Part shown: positions 8,403-17,620 of the stretch, piece after piece | Numbering within the stretch: position 1 is the stretch's first letter | How the letters are laid out: the number at the start of each line of letters is the position of its first letter | Source of the DNA: Bin87 sp963668585 | GTDB taxonomy: Bacteria; Chloroflexota; Dehalococcoidia; Lucifugimonadales; UBA3495 | Reading direction: 5' to 3' | Length of the DNA stretch: 64,000 bases | Assembly (NCBI GenBank): GCA_963668585.1 | Contig: OY764869.1 | Location: 2,480,001-2,544,000 of the forward strand | The notes under the pieces: model-generated | Databases searched by the model: none | What the model saw: the letters and a program-made list of their open reading frames with translations, nothing else | Told to the model about the DNA's origin: nothing | Translations under genes and position numbers: made by a program

Positions 8403-11092
8403 ATGAACGGTTTGAGCGAGAATTTCGCCGCCAACGAGCAACGACCACGCCGGGGTGCGACGCCGCACGACGCTTGCGCGCCGAGGGAGGGATGGGGCCA
8501 GACGGCCCCCGAGACGGCCCGACCGCGTCCTGGATTAAGACGGGTATTGCCGAGCTCCCTCCCCGTAGCGCTGCGCGGCCTTGCTCCCGGTCTGCCGCTT
8601 GTCTTCGCCGGGTTGCTTGCCGTGCCCGGGGAGACCGAGGCGCAGGGGGTAACCACGCTGGTCAGCGACCTGAACCAGGGCAATGACGAGACTGTCACAT
8701 TTACCGTACCCACAGTGGTGGCGCAACAGTTCACCACCAACTCGAACACCGGCGGCCACACGCTGGCCGGCGTAGACATCGATTCAGAATATCCGCATGG
8801 CGCTCCGCTCTCAGTGTCCGCTCAACGTACCGACTCCATGGGCGCGCCGGTGGCGACCGGGACGCCTCGAGTGGGTGAGGCACTTACCGCGGGCAGCGGG
8901 ACCATCGGCGATGCCGACGGCCGGGTGAACACGACCGGCGGGAATGCCACCGGCAGGCCCGCGATCACCCTCTACGTCACCGTCGGTGGCGTCCAGACCA
9001 TCCCGCATGCCCTCAATCCGTTCGTAGCACAGATGGGCTATAAGTTGGTTGTGACGGATGGCACGATCGACGACCCGGATGGCAGGCCGGTCTGGTGCGA
9101 CAGGAAATACCCGGACAACCCGAACGACTTGTCCTGCACGAACGGCCCGGGCGACGATTACGTCGTCCAGTGGATCCAAGTGGACGGCAATACCGAAACG
9201 GTCATAAGCGGCGTGATGGACGACAAAGAGTACACGGTTCGGGCGACAGACCTGGGCAAGAGGCTCAAAGTAAAAATGAGTTTCACGGACAACGCGGACA
9301 ATAGGGAATCGCGCCAGAGCCTGAAATCCCCGGTGGTGGTGCGCAAGGAGCAAGAATGCGACTCCCGCCCTAATAGCCATTGGTGTTCGAAAATGTGGGC
9401 GTGGGCCCGGGACATCAGTAGTGGGCGACATAACGAGACGCTCGGTACGTACTACGGCTACCAGGCCATCGGTCGTTCCGGTGTTGGAGTCCTCGTGGAC
9501 CGCACCATCAAGCGCGGGGACGAGACGCTCAATCTGGTAGGTGAAGTCGGGATGGCCGACTACGATAATTCCCGGGACAAAATCACGCTCGGTCTGACCG
9601 CTCAGAGGTGGCTGCCGGACGGCACGGTGTTCAACTTCGGGGGGGGGTAACCTTCCCGGCCCATAACGGGAAGACACGCTCAGTCGGTCTATACGAATGG
9701 AACCTACCCTCCAATTTCAACATTGTCCGGGGGCAATGGATAACCATAAGCGCCGTGATCCATGACGCTCGGCTATGGGTGAGCAATGCCGAGGCGACCG
9801 AGGGCGAGGACTCGTCGCTGGACTTCGTGGTGAAGCTGTCGCAGGCATCGTCAGGCACGGTGACGGTTGACTATGCGACGTCAAATGGCACGGCGACCGC
9901 CGGGGACGACTACACCACTGTGAGCGGCACACTGACGTTCCAGCCGGGCCAAACTCAGAAGACGGTTTCGGTGCCGATCATTGACGACACGGTGGAGGAC
10001 GATGGCGAGACGATGACCCTCACGCTGAGCAACGCCTCGGGTGCGGGCATCAGCGATAGCCGGGCGGTGGGCACGATCCGGAACTCGGAAGAGCAACAAT
10101 CCGATCCGCTGACGGCGGAGTTCCAGCAGGCGCCGGCCAGCCATGACGGAACTGCTGCTTTCACCGTCCAATTGAGTTTCAGCGAGGACATCGCAACCAG
10201 CTACAGGGTGCTGCGCGACACAGCAGTGTCAGCGGCCGGCGGAACCGTCCAGAAGGCGAAACGGGTCAATGGGCAGAATGACCTCTGGGAGATTACGGTT
10301 GAGCCGTCGGGCAACGACGACGTGACGATATCCATCGGTCCGTCGCCCACCGATTGCACGGCGGCCGGCGCGGTGTGCACCAACGCGGGCACAGCCCTTT
10401 CGGGCACTGCGACGACGACGGTGGGGGGACCACCGATCACGGTCAGCGTGACCGACGCCAGCGCGACCGAGGGTGCCGCGCTCACATTCGTCGTGTCCCT
10501 TTCGGAGGCAAGCAGCGATCGGGTAACAGTCCAGTACGCGACGGCGGGCGGAACCGCGACGAGCGGAACCGACTTCACGGCGGCCTCGAACACGCTGACC
10601 TTCGAGGCGAACGAGACCACCGAGACCGTAACTGTCGCGACGACGGACGACTCGGTCGATGAGCAGGATGAGACCCTCACACTGACGCTGTCGAACCCGA
10701 CGAACGCGACTTTGGACGATGCGACGGCAACCGGAACGATCAATGACAACGACACGTCGCCTCTGGGGGCCAGCTTCGCCAGAATGCCGGCATCGCACAC
10801 GGGGGCGGCCTTCACGTTCACCCTGAACTTCAGCGAGGATGTGGACGGTCTCGGCTTCAGGACCGTGCGTGGGGCCTTCGATACGACCGGCGCCAGCGTG
10901 ACCAAATCGAAGCGCCAGACGCGGGGCAGCAACGAGAGCTGGACAATCACGGTCCAGCCGAGTTCAGCAACCGACCCGGTGGCCATCACCCTGCCTCGGA
11001 CGACGGACTGCAACGCCAGCGGAGCCATCTGCACTTCGGACGGCCGCCCGCTGTCGAACTCACTCACGGACGAGGTTGCCCCTTCGTCCTGA
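8403..11092 (+). CDS. large secreted Calx-beta surface protein, frame broken at a G9 tract
   Basis: ATG 8403 follows GGGGGTG at suitable spacing. Residues 53-74 are hydrophobic (LPVALRGL to LLAVP), with a likely signal-peptidase site after EA-Q (residue 80); the polar N-region is unusually long. The first frame stops at 9650 directly after nine G (9639-9647). The next frame continues without a start, reading VTFPAHNGKTRSVGLYEW and then two Calx-beta repeats. These are ATEGEDSSLDFVVKL to DDTVEDDGETMTLTLS (about 9775-10080) and ATEGAALTFVVSL to DEQDETLTLTLS (about 10440-10750), each followed by a spacer module with a paired-Cys PTDC motif. Seven or ten G would restore one protein of about 895 residues. 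Calx-beta domains bind Ca2+ and are common in adhesins. It is either phase-variable, a fresh pseudogene, or a sequencing slip. Confidence 0.7.
9639..9647 (+). repeat. G9 homopolymer at the frame break
   Basis: Nine consecutive G lie directly before TAA 9648-9650. Adding or losing one base changes which frame follows; ten or seven G joins the two halves of the surface protein. Tracts of this length are typical slipped-strand phase-variation switches in surface genes. Confidence 0.7.
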
Positions 11093-11101
11093 AAAACGCG
11101 A

Positions 11102-11128
11102 GCGACCGGTCCGGCAGTGACCGGTCGC
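11102..11128 (+). terminator. hairpin after the surface-protein gene
   Basis: GCGACCGGT (11102-11110) pairs with ACCGGTCGC (11120-11128) around a 9-nt loop, starting 10 bp after the stop codon at 11092. No T-run follows, so termination is plausible rather than shown. Confidence 0.45.
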
Positions 11129-11208
11129 CACCACACCCATTCACCCCCCGCCGCTGTTGGATCAGAAGACGGCGGCCCTGGGTCAGGCCGCTCCCTTGCA
11201 TATGATCC

Positions 11209-11475
11209 CTACGAGTTCTCGGTAAAGCCAACCGGCAACGACGACGTGGTCGTTTCGCCGGGTTCGTCGCCGACCGACTGCTCGGCGGCCGACGCAGTAT
11301 GCACGAGCGAAGGCAAAGCCCTTACGGGCGCCGCCGTCGCGTTTGTTGTCTCCCTGTCGGAGGCGAGCAGCAAGCAGGTCACGGTCCAGTACGCTACGGC
11401 GAGTGGCACGGCGACGCGCGGAACGGACTTCACGGCGGCCTCGAGCACGCTGACGTTCGATTCGATGGATGGCAA
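11209..11475 (+). pseudogene. truncated duplicate of the Calx-beta surface gene
   Basis: The frame reads KPTGNDDVVVSPG, PTDCSAADAVCTSEGKAL, then directly AFVVSLSEASSKQVTVQYA and GTDFTAASSTLTF. These match blocks of the intact neighbour (PSGNDDVTISIG, PTDCTAAGAVCTNAGTAL, TFVVSLSEASSDRVTVQYA, GTDFTAASNTLTF), with the segment between them deleted. It has no start of its own. It is cut off about 90 bp before the IS256 remnant. It could be a leftover of tandem duplication or a donor for gene conversion. Confidence 0.7.
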
Positions 11476-11569
11476 CTTCCGGGAACAGGCTATTGCCATT
11501 CTAACGTGCCGGACACCCGCGGGGAGCCCGCGCCGTCGGCGCATCGATTCTGGTGACATCCAGACCCTT

Positions 11570-12139
11570 TGCCCACCAGGGTTTGAAGAACGCCATCGCC
11601 ACCGTGTTTGCCGATGCAGGTTGGCAACGCTGCCGCACCCACTGCATGGCCAACCTGCCGACCCGGGTACCCAAGCGGTCCCAACCCGGCGTGGCCGCCA
11701 TGGTGCGCACCATCTACCAGCAACTATCACCTGAGGATGTCCACACCCAGGCCGGCCGGGTGGTGGTACAACTCCAAGAACACTTCCCGCAGGCTGCCCA
11801 GAGACTGGCAGACGCCTTGCCCGACATCCTGGCCTTCACCGCCTTCCCGGTCTCTCACTAGCAGAATCTCTGGTCCAACAATCCAGTGGAGCGTCTGAAC
11901 AAGGAGATCCGTCGACTCACCGACGTGGTGGGCATCTTCGCCAACCGGGCCGCGGCTCGGCGTCTGGTGGGCGCGGTGCTGGCCGAGCAGCACGACGAAT
12001 GGGCCGAGGCCCGACGCTACCTCACCTTCATCGATGATGTCGACACCGAGACCTTACCGGCCAGCAACGTCCTGGAGGCCGCTGCCTGAACCACATCAAC
12101 AGGGATGACGCAATTTACACCACTTGACGGGACGTAACC
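11570..12139 (+). mobile_element. truncated IS256-family element, 3' half only
   Basis: Resembles the 3' half of the element at 6402, starting at HQGLKNAIATVFADAGW. The frame has an amber TAG at 11859-11861 where relatives have Trp (FPVSHW), then continues NPVERLNKEIRRLTDVVGIF to 12089. The right terminal region (CACTTGACGGGACGTAACC, ending about 12139) is present; the left half including the first catalytic Asp is missing. It cannot encode an active transposase. Confidence 0.85.
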
Positions 12140-12456
12140 TGTACGTGATCACGTCCCACCGGATCTGCTGAAAACCTCCGGCCGCCTGGGTAGGCGGACA
12201 CGGTCAAGAAGACCACTCTCCCATGCGCGGTCTGCATCGTTGAGCCGACCGGGTCAAGGGCCCGCCAATTTTCCAGAGGGACCGGCGCAGCGCACCCCAA
12301 CGGGATGCGGAAACAGCAGCCCAAGTTGCAGGGTGGCACGCGGGCCATATCCCCGCACGCCTGGAATCGGACCAGCCCCTACCCATTCCCCTGAAATGGG
12401 CCCGGGCATCCCGCGCGGGCCCACCGTTGCTTACTCAACAGCAGGGTGAGGCACCA
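12140..12456. other. intergenic stretch, nothing recognised
   Basis: Lies between the IS256 remnant and the end of hyuB. No gene, RNA or clear terminator was recognised. Confidence 0.4.
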
Positions 12457-14292
12457 TCAGGCAGAATGTCTCGGGATATTGCGTTCGATCCATTCCAATT
12501 CTTCGCCGGCGGATTCGAAGTATTGGAACCGGTGGAACATCTTGGTGCCGCCCCGCACGGCAAGGATTTGTTGTCGTTGGGCATTGGTAGCCTCAGCGTT
12601 GACCACCAGATACTGCGGATCTACGACCACTCCGTAGCTGTCGCGCGCTGCTTCAACGGATACGAAACCGTCCTTCACGTCGTCCAGAACCATTTCGGCA
12701 TCTCGTTCCAACGGATCGCCCCAGCCGCCGCCGCCGGCGGTACGTATGCGCACCAGATCTCCTCGCTTCCAATGGTTGTCGTCGGAAAAGGCGCGGATCT
12801 CACGCTCTTCGGGCGTGTCGGGGTTCAGGACGACGCTCGACAACCCGCCGCCCATACCCCCCGAGACACCCCAGGCTGGAAACAGGTTGTTTTCCACCCG
12901 AAGGCCAAAAGTCCCCTCATCGGCGAGCAGACGCACGTCGCGGACAATGCCACAGCCGCCCCGGAACTTGCCGGGACCACCGGAGTCGGTCGAGATCGCA
13001 TACCGTTCGAGACGCAACGGGTACTCCATCTCCATGAACTCGCCGGGATAGTTTTCATTGTGCCGCTGGTAGATGGCGTCGAGTCCGTCGCCGAATGGCC
13101 GGGCTCCATGACCGACGGCGATGCCGTCGGTGCACAGAAGCCATTCTCCGGAATGGCGGTCTTTCATCCGCCAGTACGCTATGACGTACACGGCGGCTCC
13201 AGCCATGACCTCGCCATCGGTAGCCTGGGCGACGACGGCTCGAACCGCGCTCTTGAGTTTGGTGAACGTGTGGGCGCGGCAGCCGAGCGCGGCCGGCCAA
13301 TCAGGATGCAAAATGCTGCCCTGACGAAGTTGAACGGCGTCAACGCCTGCCAGCAGGCCATGATTGGCCAGCATGGAGGAATCGAACTGGTGGAAATACT
13401 GACCAAAATACGCCTTCAGTGCGCCGTCGCTGGCAATGAAATTGATGGATCCGTCGGCCTGGTCATCGCTTTGAGTCGCGTCCAGCAACACCTCGTCGCC
13501 TTTGCGCGTCAGCTTGAGATGGAACGTGTACCATTGATCTCCCACGCCGGCATGGTCCATGTAATCTCTCACGGTGTACTCGCCTTCCGGAATCATTTCC
13601 AGCGTTTTGTCGCGCACGAGGCGGGCGGTGTCGGTTTGGTCATCGGCGATGGCGCTGAGTAGGGTCTTCTTGCCATAGCGTCCGAACAACTCCAGCAGTC
13701 GTTCCTGTGCCCGGCTGGCGGCGGCCATGAGCGCGCGTGAGTCTCCTTCCAGCAAGTCGGGATAACGGGAGTTTCGCAGAATGATCCGGTATGCCTCGTC
13801 GTTCAGGCGCCCGGCGTCGATGATCTTGATGGGTGGCACCAGGGTGCCGTCGTGGAAAATCTCGGTGTTGGCGGGGCCGATGCTGCCCGGCCGGGATCCG
13901 CCCAGGTCCCAAAAATGGGCGAACGAGTGACAATAGGCGACGATTTCATCCTCGAAGAACACGGGAGCGATGAATACCATATCCGGAGTGTGAGTGATGC
14001 TGCCCTCGGAAAGGTAAGGGTCGTTGTACCAGTAGAGGTCGCCCGGTCGCATGGAATCGACCGGGTAGTATTGCCAGACGCAGCCGAGGATGTCGCTGCC
14101 CATGGTATCGCCATAAATTTCCTGCCCATGCTGGTCAAGGAAGCTGACGGTGTAGTCCTTTTTTTCGCGAATGAACGCCGACATGGCGGTGCGTTCAATG
14201 ATCAACTCACATTCCAGACGGGCGGCGCGGAGTCCCCCGCGAATCAGTTGCCGGGTGACAGGGTCAACGAATTGGGTGTCAGGCTGGGTCAT
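12457..14292 (-). CDS. hyuB: hydantoinase B / 5-oxoprolinase-type subunit
   Basis: The HyuB subunit works with HyuA in ATP-dependent opening of cyclic amides such as N-methylhydantoin or 5-oxoproline, and in the related acetone-carboxylase group. The 611-residue protein has the family's opening (DPVTRQLIRGGLRAARLE), the SFLD and GDTMGSDI blocks, YNDPYLSEGSITHTPD, SGGPGKFRGGCG and the C-terminal AGGGGWGDPLERD, and is of normal length. ATG 14292 is chosen because it lies 2 nt after the hyuA stop with GAAGGAAAA before it, giving translational coupling. The substrate cannot be told from sequence. Confidence 0.93.
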   Translation of the reverse strand: MTQPDTQFVDPVTRQLIRGGLRAARLECELIIERTAMSAFIREKKDYTVSFLDQHGQEIYGDTMGSDILGCVWQYYPVDSMRPGDLYWYNDPYLSEGSITHTPDMVFIAPVFFEDEIVAYCHSFAHFWDLGGSRPGSIGPANTEIFHDGTLVPPIKIIDAGRLNDEAYRIILRNSRYPDLLEGDSRALMAAASRAQERLLELFGRYGKKTLLSAIADDQTDTARLVRDKTLEMIPEGEYTVRDYMDHAGVGDQWYTFHLKLTRKGDEVLLDATQSDDQADGSINFIASDGALKAYFGQYFHQFDSSMLANHGLLAGVDAVQLRQGSILHPDWPAALGCRAHTFTKLKSAVRAVVAQATDGEVMAGAAVYVIAYWRMKDRHSGEWLLCTDGIAVGHGARPFGDGLDAIYQRHNENYPGEFMEMEYPLRLERYAISTDSGGPGKFRGGCGIVRDVRLLADEGTFGLRVENNLFPAWGVSGGMGGGLSSVVLNPDTPEEREIRAFSDDNHWKRGDLVRIRTAGGGGWGDPLERDAEMVLDDVKDGFVSVEAARDSYGVVVDPQYLVVNAEATNAQRQQILAVRGGTKMFHRFQYFESAGEELEWIERNIPRHSA

Positions 14293-14294
14293 GA

Positions 14295-16370
14295 TTATTT
14301 TCCTTCGCGGCGGATGATGCAGTTGCCGTACTGGTCGATATTTCCGCGCCATCCGGGGTTTATGACGACGGTCGAATCCATCCCTTCCAAGATGGCCGGA
14401 CCCTGGAGTTGGGCGGCGGGATGCAATGTCTCACGCGGGTAGATGGGGCAGGGGACGAATCCATTGGTCTCGTCGAAGTGTACGTTACGAGTGGGTACGT
14501 CGGCTTCCGGCTGATCAAGATTTCGCACGCCATCCTCCCCGGATGACAGGGTTTGCATTGTAACCGCGCTGACCTGTCCAGAAGCGGTCACGCGCAACGT
14601 GACAATCTCGACGGGCTGTTGCAACGAGAATCCGTAAAGTTGCTGGTGCTGGTCGTGGAACTCGTCCAGCATCTCCTGCAATCCCGGTTGGTCGAAGCGC
14701 GCTGGCCGGTACGGAATGGTGAGTTCGGAACCCTGATGCGCATACCGAAGGTCGGCCGACCGGGTCATGCCGCTACTGTCGGGCGGAACTCCTTCCTGGA
14801 GCAACCAGTTCCGGCCTTCCCGCTCCAGTTCCTCGTAAACTCGCGCCATTCCTTCTATGTCGTGTTCCCGGTTCTGCTGAGGGAAGGTCCGGGCGTAGTC
14901 GTTCTTGAACTCTGCCGCCAGCAGCCCGTAGGCGGATGCAATACCCGGGTGAGGCGGAACTACAACGGTGTTGATCCCCAGGAGCCTGGCGACGTCCACC
15001 GCGTGCATGGGACCGGCGCCGCCGTAAGCAATCAGGGCGAAATCCCGGGGGTCGTGGCCTCGTTCCACGCTGATGTTGCGAATCGCGCCAACCATTGTGT
15101 TGTTGGCAATCTGCAAGACGCCGCTGGCGGCGGCGGGTATGTCCATTCCCAACGGCAGGGCGATGGAGTCCGCAATCGCCCGGGCTGCGGCCTCTGCATC
15201 CAGCGGCAGTTGGCCCCCGGCGATGTGGTTGTTGATGCGGCCCAGAACCAGGTTGGCGTCGGTTACGGTTGGGCTGGTTGCCCCCCTGCCGTAGCAAGCT
15301 GGACCAGGGTCTGCGCCCGCGCTGGCCGGGCCCACATTGAGGCTGCCATAGGGAGACACGCTGGCAATGCTGCCGCCGCCACAACCGATGGTGGCGATGT
15401 CCAGCATGGGTAACTGGATGGGCCAGTCCCCCAGACGCCCGTTCAGAGTCAGTCCGGGGTTTCGATTGCGCAGCAGGGATACGTCCGTGCTGGTGCCACC
15501 CATGTCAAAGGATATGCAGTCGTCAATCTGCGCGGACTCCGCGATCTGCACGGTAGCCATGACGCCGGCTGCAGGCCCCGACAGGGCGGTATAGACCGGT
15601 TGTTGGACCGCGGTCTCAGCACCGATAATGCCGCCGTTCGATTTCATAATCGAAAAAGCAGCCCGGGTCCCGAACGATTGCAAGGATTCCTTGAGGTTGT
15701 CGATGTAACTGCTGACTCGGGGAGTAACATAAGCGTTCAGAACCGTCGTAATCGTGCGTTCATATTCCCGATAGACCGGGAGGACGTCCGAAGAAAGAGA
15801 GATCGGGATATGAGGAAGCTCTTCCGACAAAATCTCCCGCGCTCGCCGTTCGTGGGTTGAGTCGGCGTAAGAATGGATGAAAGCAATCGCCACCGCAGCT
15901 ACCTCATTCCGGGCAAAATGAGCAGCGGCGTCGCGCAGTGCCGATTCATCGAGAGGACGCAGGATCGTGCCGTCGAAGGCGGTGCGTTCATCAATCTCCA
16001 GGCAATCCCGCGGCTTGACGGGGCGCGACGGCTTGACCCATGTGTTGGGATTCGCCAAACGAGGCGTCCCGTGCCGGGCTATTTCAAGCACATACTTGTA
16101 GCCGCTGGTTACCAAAAGGCCCACGGGAGCACCTTTACTTTCGAGCACGGAATTCGTGGCGATGGTTGTCCCGTGGAAAATATGAACGATTTCATCGGGA
16201 CTGACTTCCTGAGATTCAAGAAGTTCCTCCATGCCACGCATGAAACCGATTGAGGGATCTTCAGGCGTCGATGGAGTCTTGTGGACCTGTTGCGCGAGGG
16301 TTTCCAGGTCGCAAAGAACGATATCGGTAAATGTACCGCCAACGTCGACGGCGAGAGCATACGGTGGCAT
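14295..16370 (-). CDS. hyuA: hydantoinase A / 5-oxoprolinase-type ATP-binding subunit
   Basis: ATP-grasping subunit of the HyuAB complex (ASKHA fold). The 691-residue protein has the N-terminal phosphate loop DVGGTFTDIVLCD (residues 8-20), FHGTTIATNSVLE, ALSGPAAGV, FDMGGTSTDVSL, GCGGGSIA and AYGGAGPMHA, and a complete C-terminal domain. ATG 16370 is preceded by AGGAG at 5-nt spacing; a longer upstream frame has no support. First gene of the hyuA-hyuB operon, divergent from the gene at 16560 across about 190 bp that must hold both promoters. The nearby deacetylase and amidohydrolase genes suggest a shared N-compound pathway. Confidence 0.93.
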   Translation of the reverse strand: MPPYALAVDVGGTFTDIVLCDLETLAQQVHKTPSTPEDPSIGFMRGMEELLESQEVSPDEIVHIFHGTTIATNSVLESKGAPVGLLVTSGYKYVLEIARHGTPRLANPNTWVKPSRPVKPRDCLEIDERTAFDGTILRPLDESALRDAAAHFARNEVAAVAIAFIHSYADSTHERRAREILSEELPHIPISLSSDVLPVYREYERTITTVLNAYVTPRVSSYIDNLKESLQSFGTRAAFSIMKSNGGIIGAETAVQQPVYTALSGPAAGVMATVQIAESAQIDDCISFDMGGTSTDVSLLRNRNPGLTLNGRLGDWPIQLPMLDIATIGCGGGSIASVSPYGSLNVGPASAGADPGPACYGRGATSPTVTDANLVLGRINNHIAGGQLPLDAEAAARAIADSIALPLGMDIPAAASGVLQIANNTMVGAIRNISVERGHDPRDFALIAYGGAGPMHAVDVARLLGINTVVVPPHPGIASAYGLLAAEFKNDYARTFPQQNREHDIEGMARVYEELEREGRNWLLQEGVPPDSSGMTRSADLRYAHQGSELTIPYRPARFDQPGLQEMLDEFHDQHQQLYGFSLQQPVEIVTLRVTASGQVSAVTMQTLSSGEDGVRNLDQPEADVPTRNVHFDETNGFVPCPIYPRETLHPAAQLQGPAILEGMDSTVVINPGWRGNIDQYGNCIIRREGK

Positions 16371-16559
16371 TTTTCTCCTACTGGTATTTGGGGTTGGTAA
16401 CCGCTGATACACCAAGTGCGCACTTTCCCGGCGGTAGATGTCGATGCACCGGTTCCGTAAAGAGTGTGCGCACAATGATGGTAAAAACGACCAAGGTGGC
16501 AATAAAACGTGATACTATTGGCGGAAACCTTGAATCCATACAAATATTTGGAGCGCACA

Positions 16560-17144
16560 ATGCCGCCCATCGTAATAACGATCAGTATTGAAGGTGACCC
16601 GGATGGCTCGATCGAAGCGCTGCGTCGCATCGCCGGGAATCCGGACTCTTGGCGCGCTGTGCATGCGGGCCTTTACGCGCCTCCGGTAAGTGGCATCGAA
16701 GAAGAGCCGGAGGAAAGCGATTACGCATCCGGAATGGAATCTGCGATCCCGGTACACCCTGTCCCAAATTACCGTCAAGTCTGGCAAAACTATGCCGGGA
16801 CTGTTGCCAATAGTCAACTGTCTGCTGAACCGGTGTGGCCCGCACATTGGGATGCACGCCTGGGCAACGAATTGGTGAGGAACATGTCAGAGAGCGCCCG
16901 ACGCCTGGTGGGAGTGTTGGCAACCGCCGGGGCTGATGGCATGACCCGGGGCAACCTGACCGCCGAATTGGGGATTGAAAACGATGCCATTCGCACAACG
17001 CAGGTCAGTATCGGCCATGCGCTGCGCCGTGTCCAAAAAGCGAACGGGAACATCAGCCTGCCGCGGCCTGTCGAGTTCCACAAACGGATTGACACCTACA
17101 TATTGAATCCAGGGTTTCGTGCGGCTATCCAGGATAATGGTTGA
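16560..17144 (+). CDS. hypothetical protein, possible winged-helix C-terminus
   Basis: 194 residues from ATG 16560, which has GGAG at 6-nt spacing; a start 51 bp upstream is less likely. A TGATACTAT sequence at about 16511 resembles an extended -10 box, but that would leave a leader of under 50 nt. The N-terminal region (VITISIEGDPDGSIEALRR) looks like a small alpha/beta segment and the middle is acidic and proline-containing. The C-terminal part (ARRLVGVLATAGADGMTRG, then LGHALRR-like QVSIGHALRRVQKANG) has the look of a winged helix. No family recognised. Divergent from hyuA, so it could be its regulator; this rests only on position. Confidence 0.6.
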   Translation: MPPIVITISIEGDPDGSIEALRRIAGNPDSWRAVHAGLYAPPVSGIEEEPEESDYASGMESAIPVHPVPNYRQVWQNYAGTVANSQLSAEPVWPAHWDARLGNELVRNMSESARRLVGVLATAGADGMTRGNLTAELGIENDAIRTTQVSIGHALRRVQKANGNISLPRPVEFHKRIDTYILNPGFRAAIQDNG

Positions 17145-17300
17145 CGTTTCGGCATAACCGATTGTGTCCCGTGGATTCCCGACGATTTGGCGCGCACCCG
17201 GCCCGGTCGCCCGTGCTTTGTTGTGATACCTGTGTGCGACTTTGTGGACATGGGCTGCAAGTAAAGGGCGTAGGTTGTGCGTGGATGATGGGCGCTCACA

Positions 17301-17486
17301 TTAAGATGCAGGTCTCAAAATAGCCGCGAGCCACGGTTCCTTGCACGAAATGCTGGCGATATCCCAACCGGTATCGGCCAATTTCATCTCGGCGATTTTC
17401 GATTCCTCCGCTGGCAAACTTAGCATCGGTACGTTGACCGAGGGGAGTTGATGGTTGCGGTCGAATATTGCGGTTTGCGGATCCAT
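17301..17486 (-). CDS. possible 61-residue hypothetical protein
   Basis: ATG 17486 has GGGAG 4-5 nt upstream and the frame reads 61 codons to TAA. The product (SLPAEESKIAEMKLADTGW, then SISCKEPWLAAILRP) has no recognised family, signal or membrane segment. A dyad GAACAGT-N9-ACTGTTC lies at 17506-17528, 20 bp upstream, where an operator could be. It may be the remnant of a longer gene cut by the adjacent transposon. Confidence 0.3.
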   Translation of the reverse strand: MDPQTAIFDRNHQLPSVNVPMLSLPAEESKIAEMKLADTGWDIASISCKEPWLAAILRPAS

Positions 17487-17620
17487 ACGCTCCCGGAGTG
17501 TTTCTGAACAGTGTCGAGTGTACTGTTCGCCGGTGGCGGCCGCGAACTTTGGCGATTCGCAGGTGGCTGCCGTAGGTCAGGCTGCTTGTCCTGGTGGCCA
17601 GTTTTGGCGCGCACCGAATC

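Noticed and set aside
10201..11136. 311-codon minus-strand frame opposite the Calx-beta domains
   Set aside because: Low-complexity Ser/Val product mirroring the repeat coding strand; the plus strand has recognisable domains.
12427..13662. 411-codon plus-strand frame over hyuB
   Set aside because: Antisense of hyuB; no start signal or family match.
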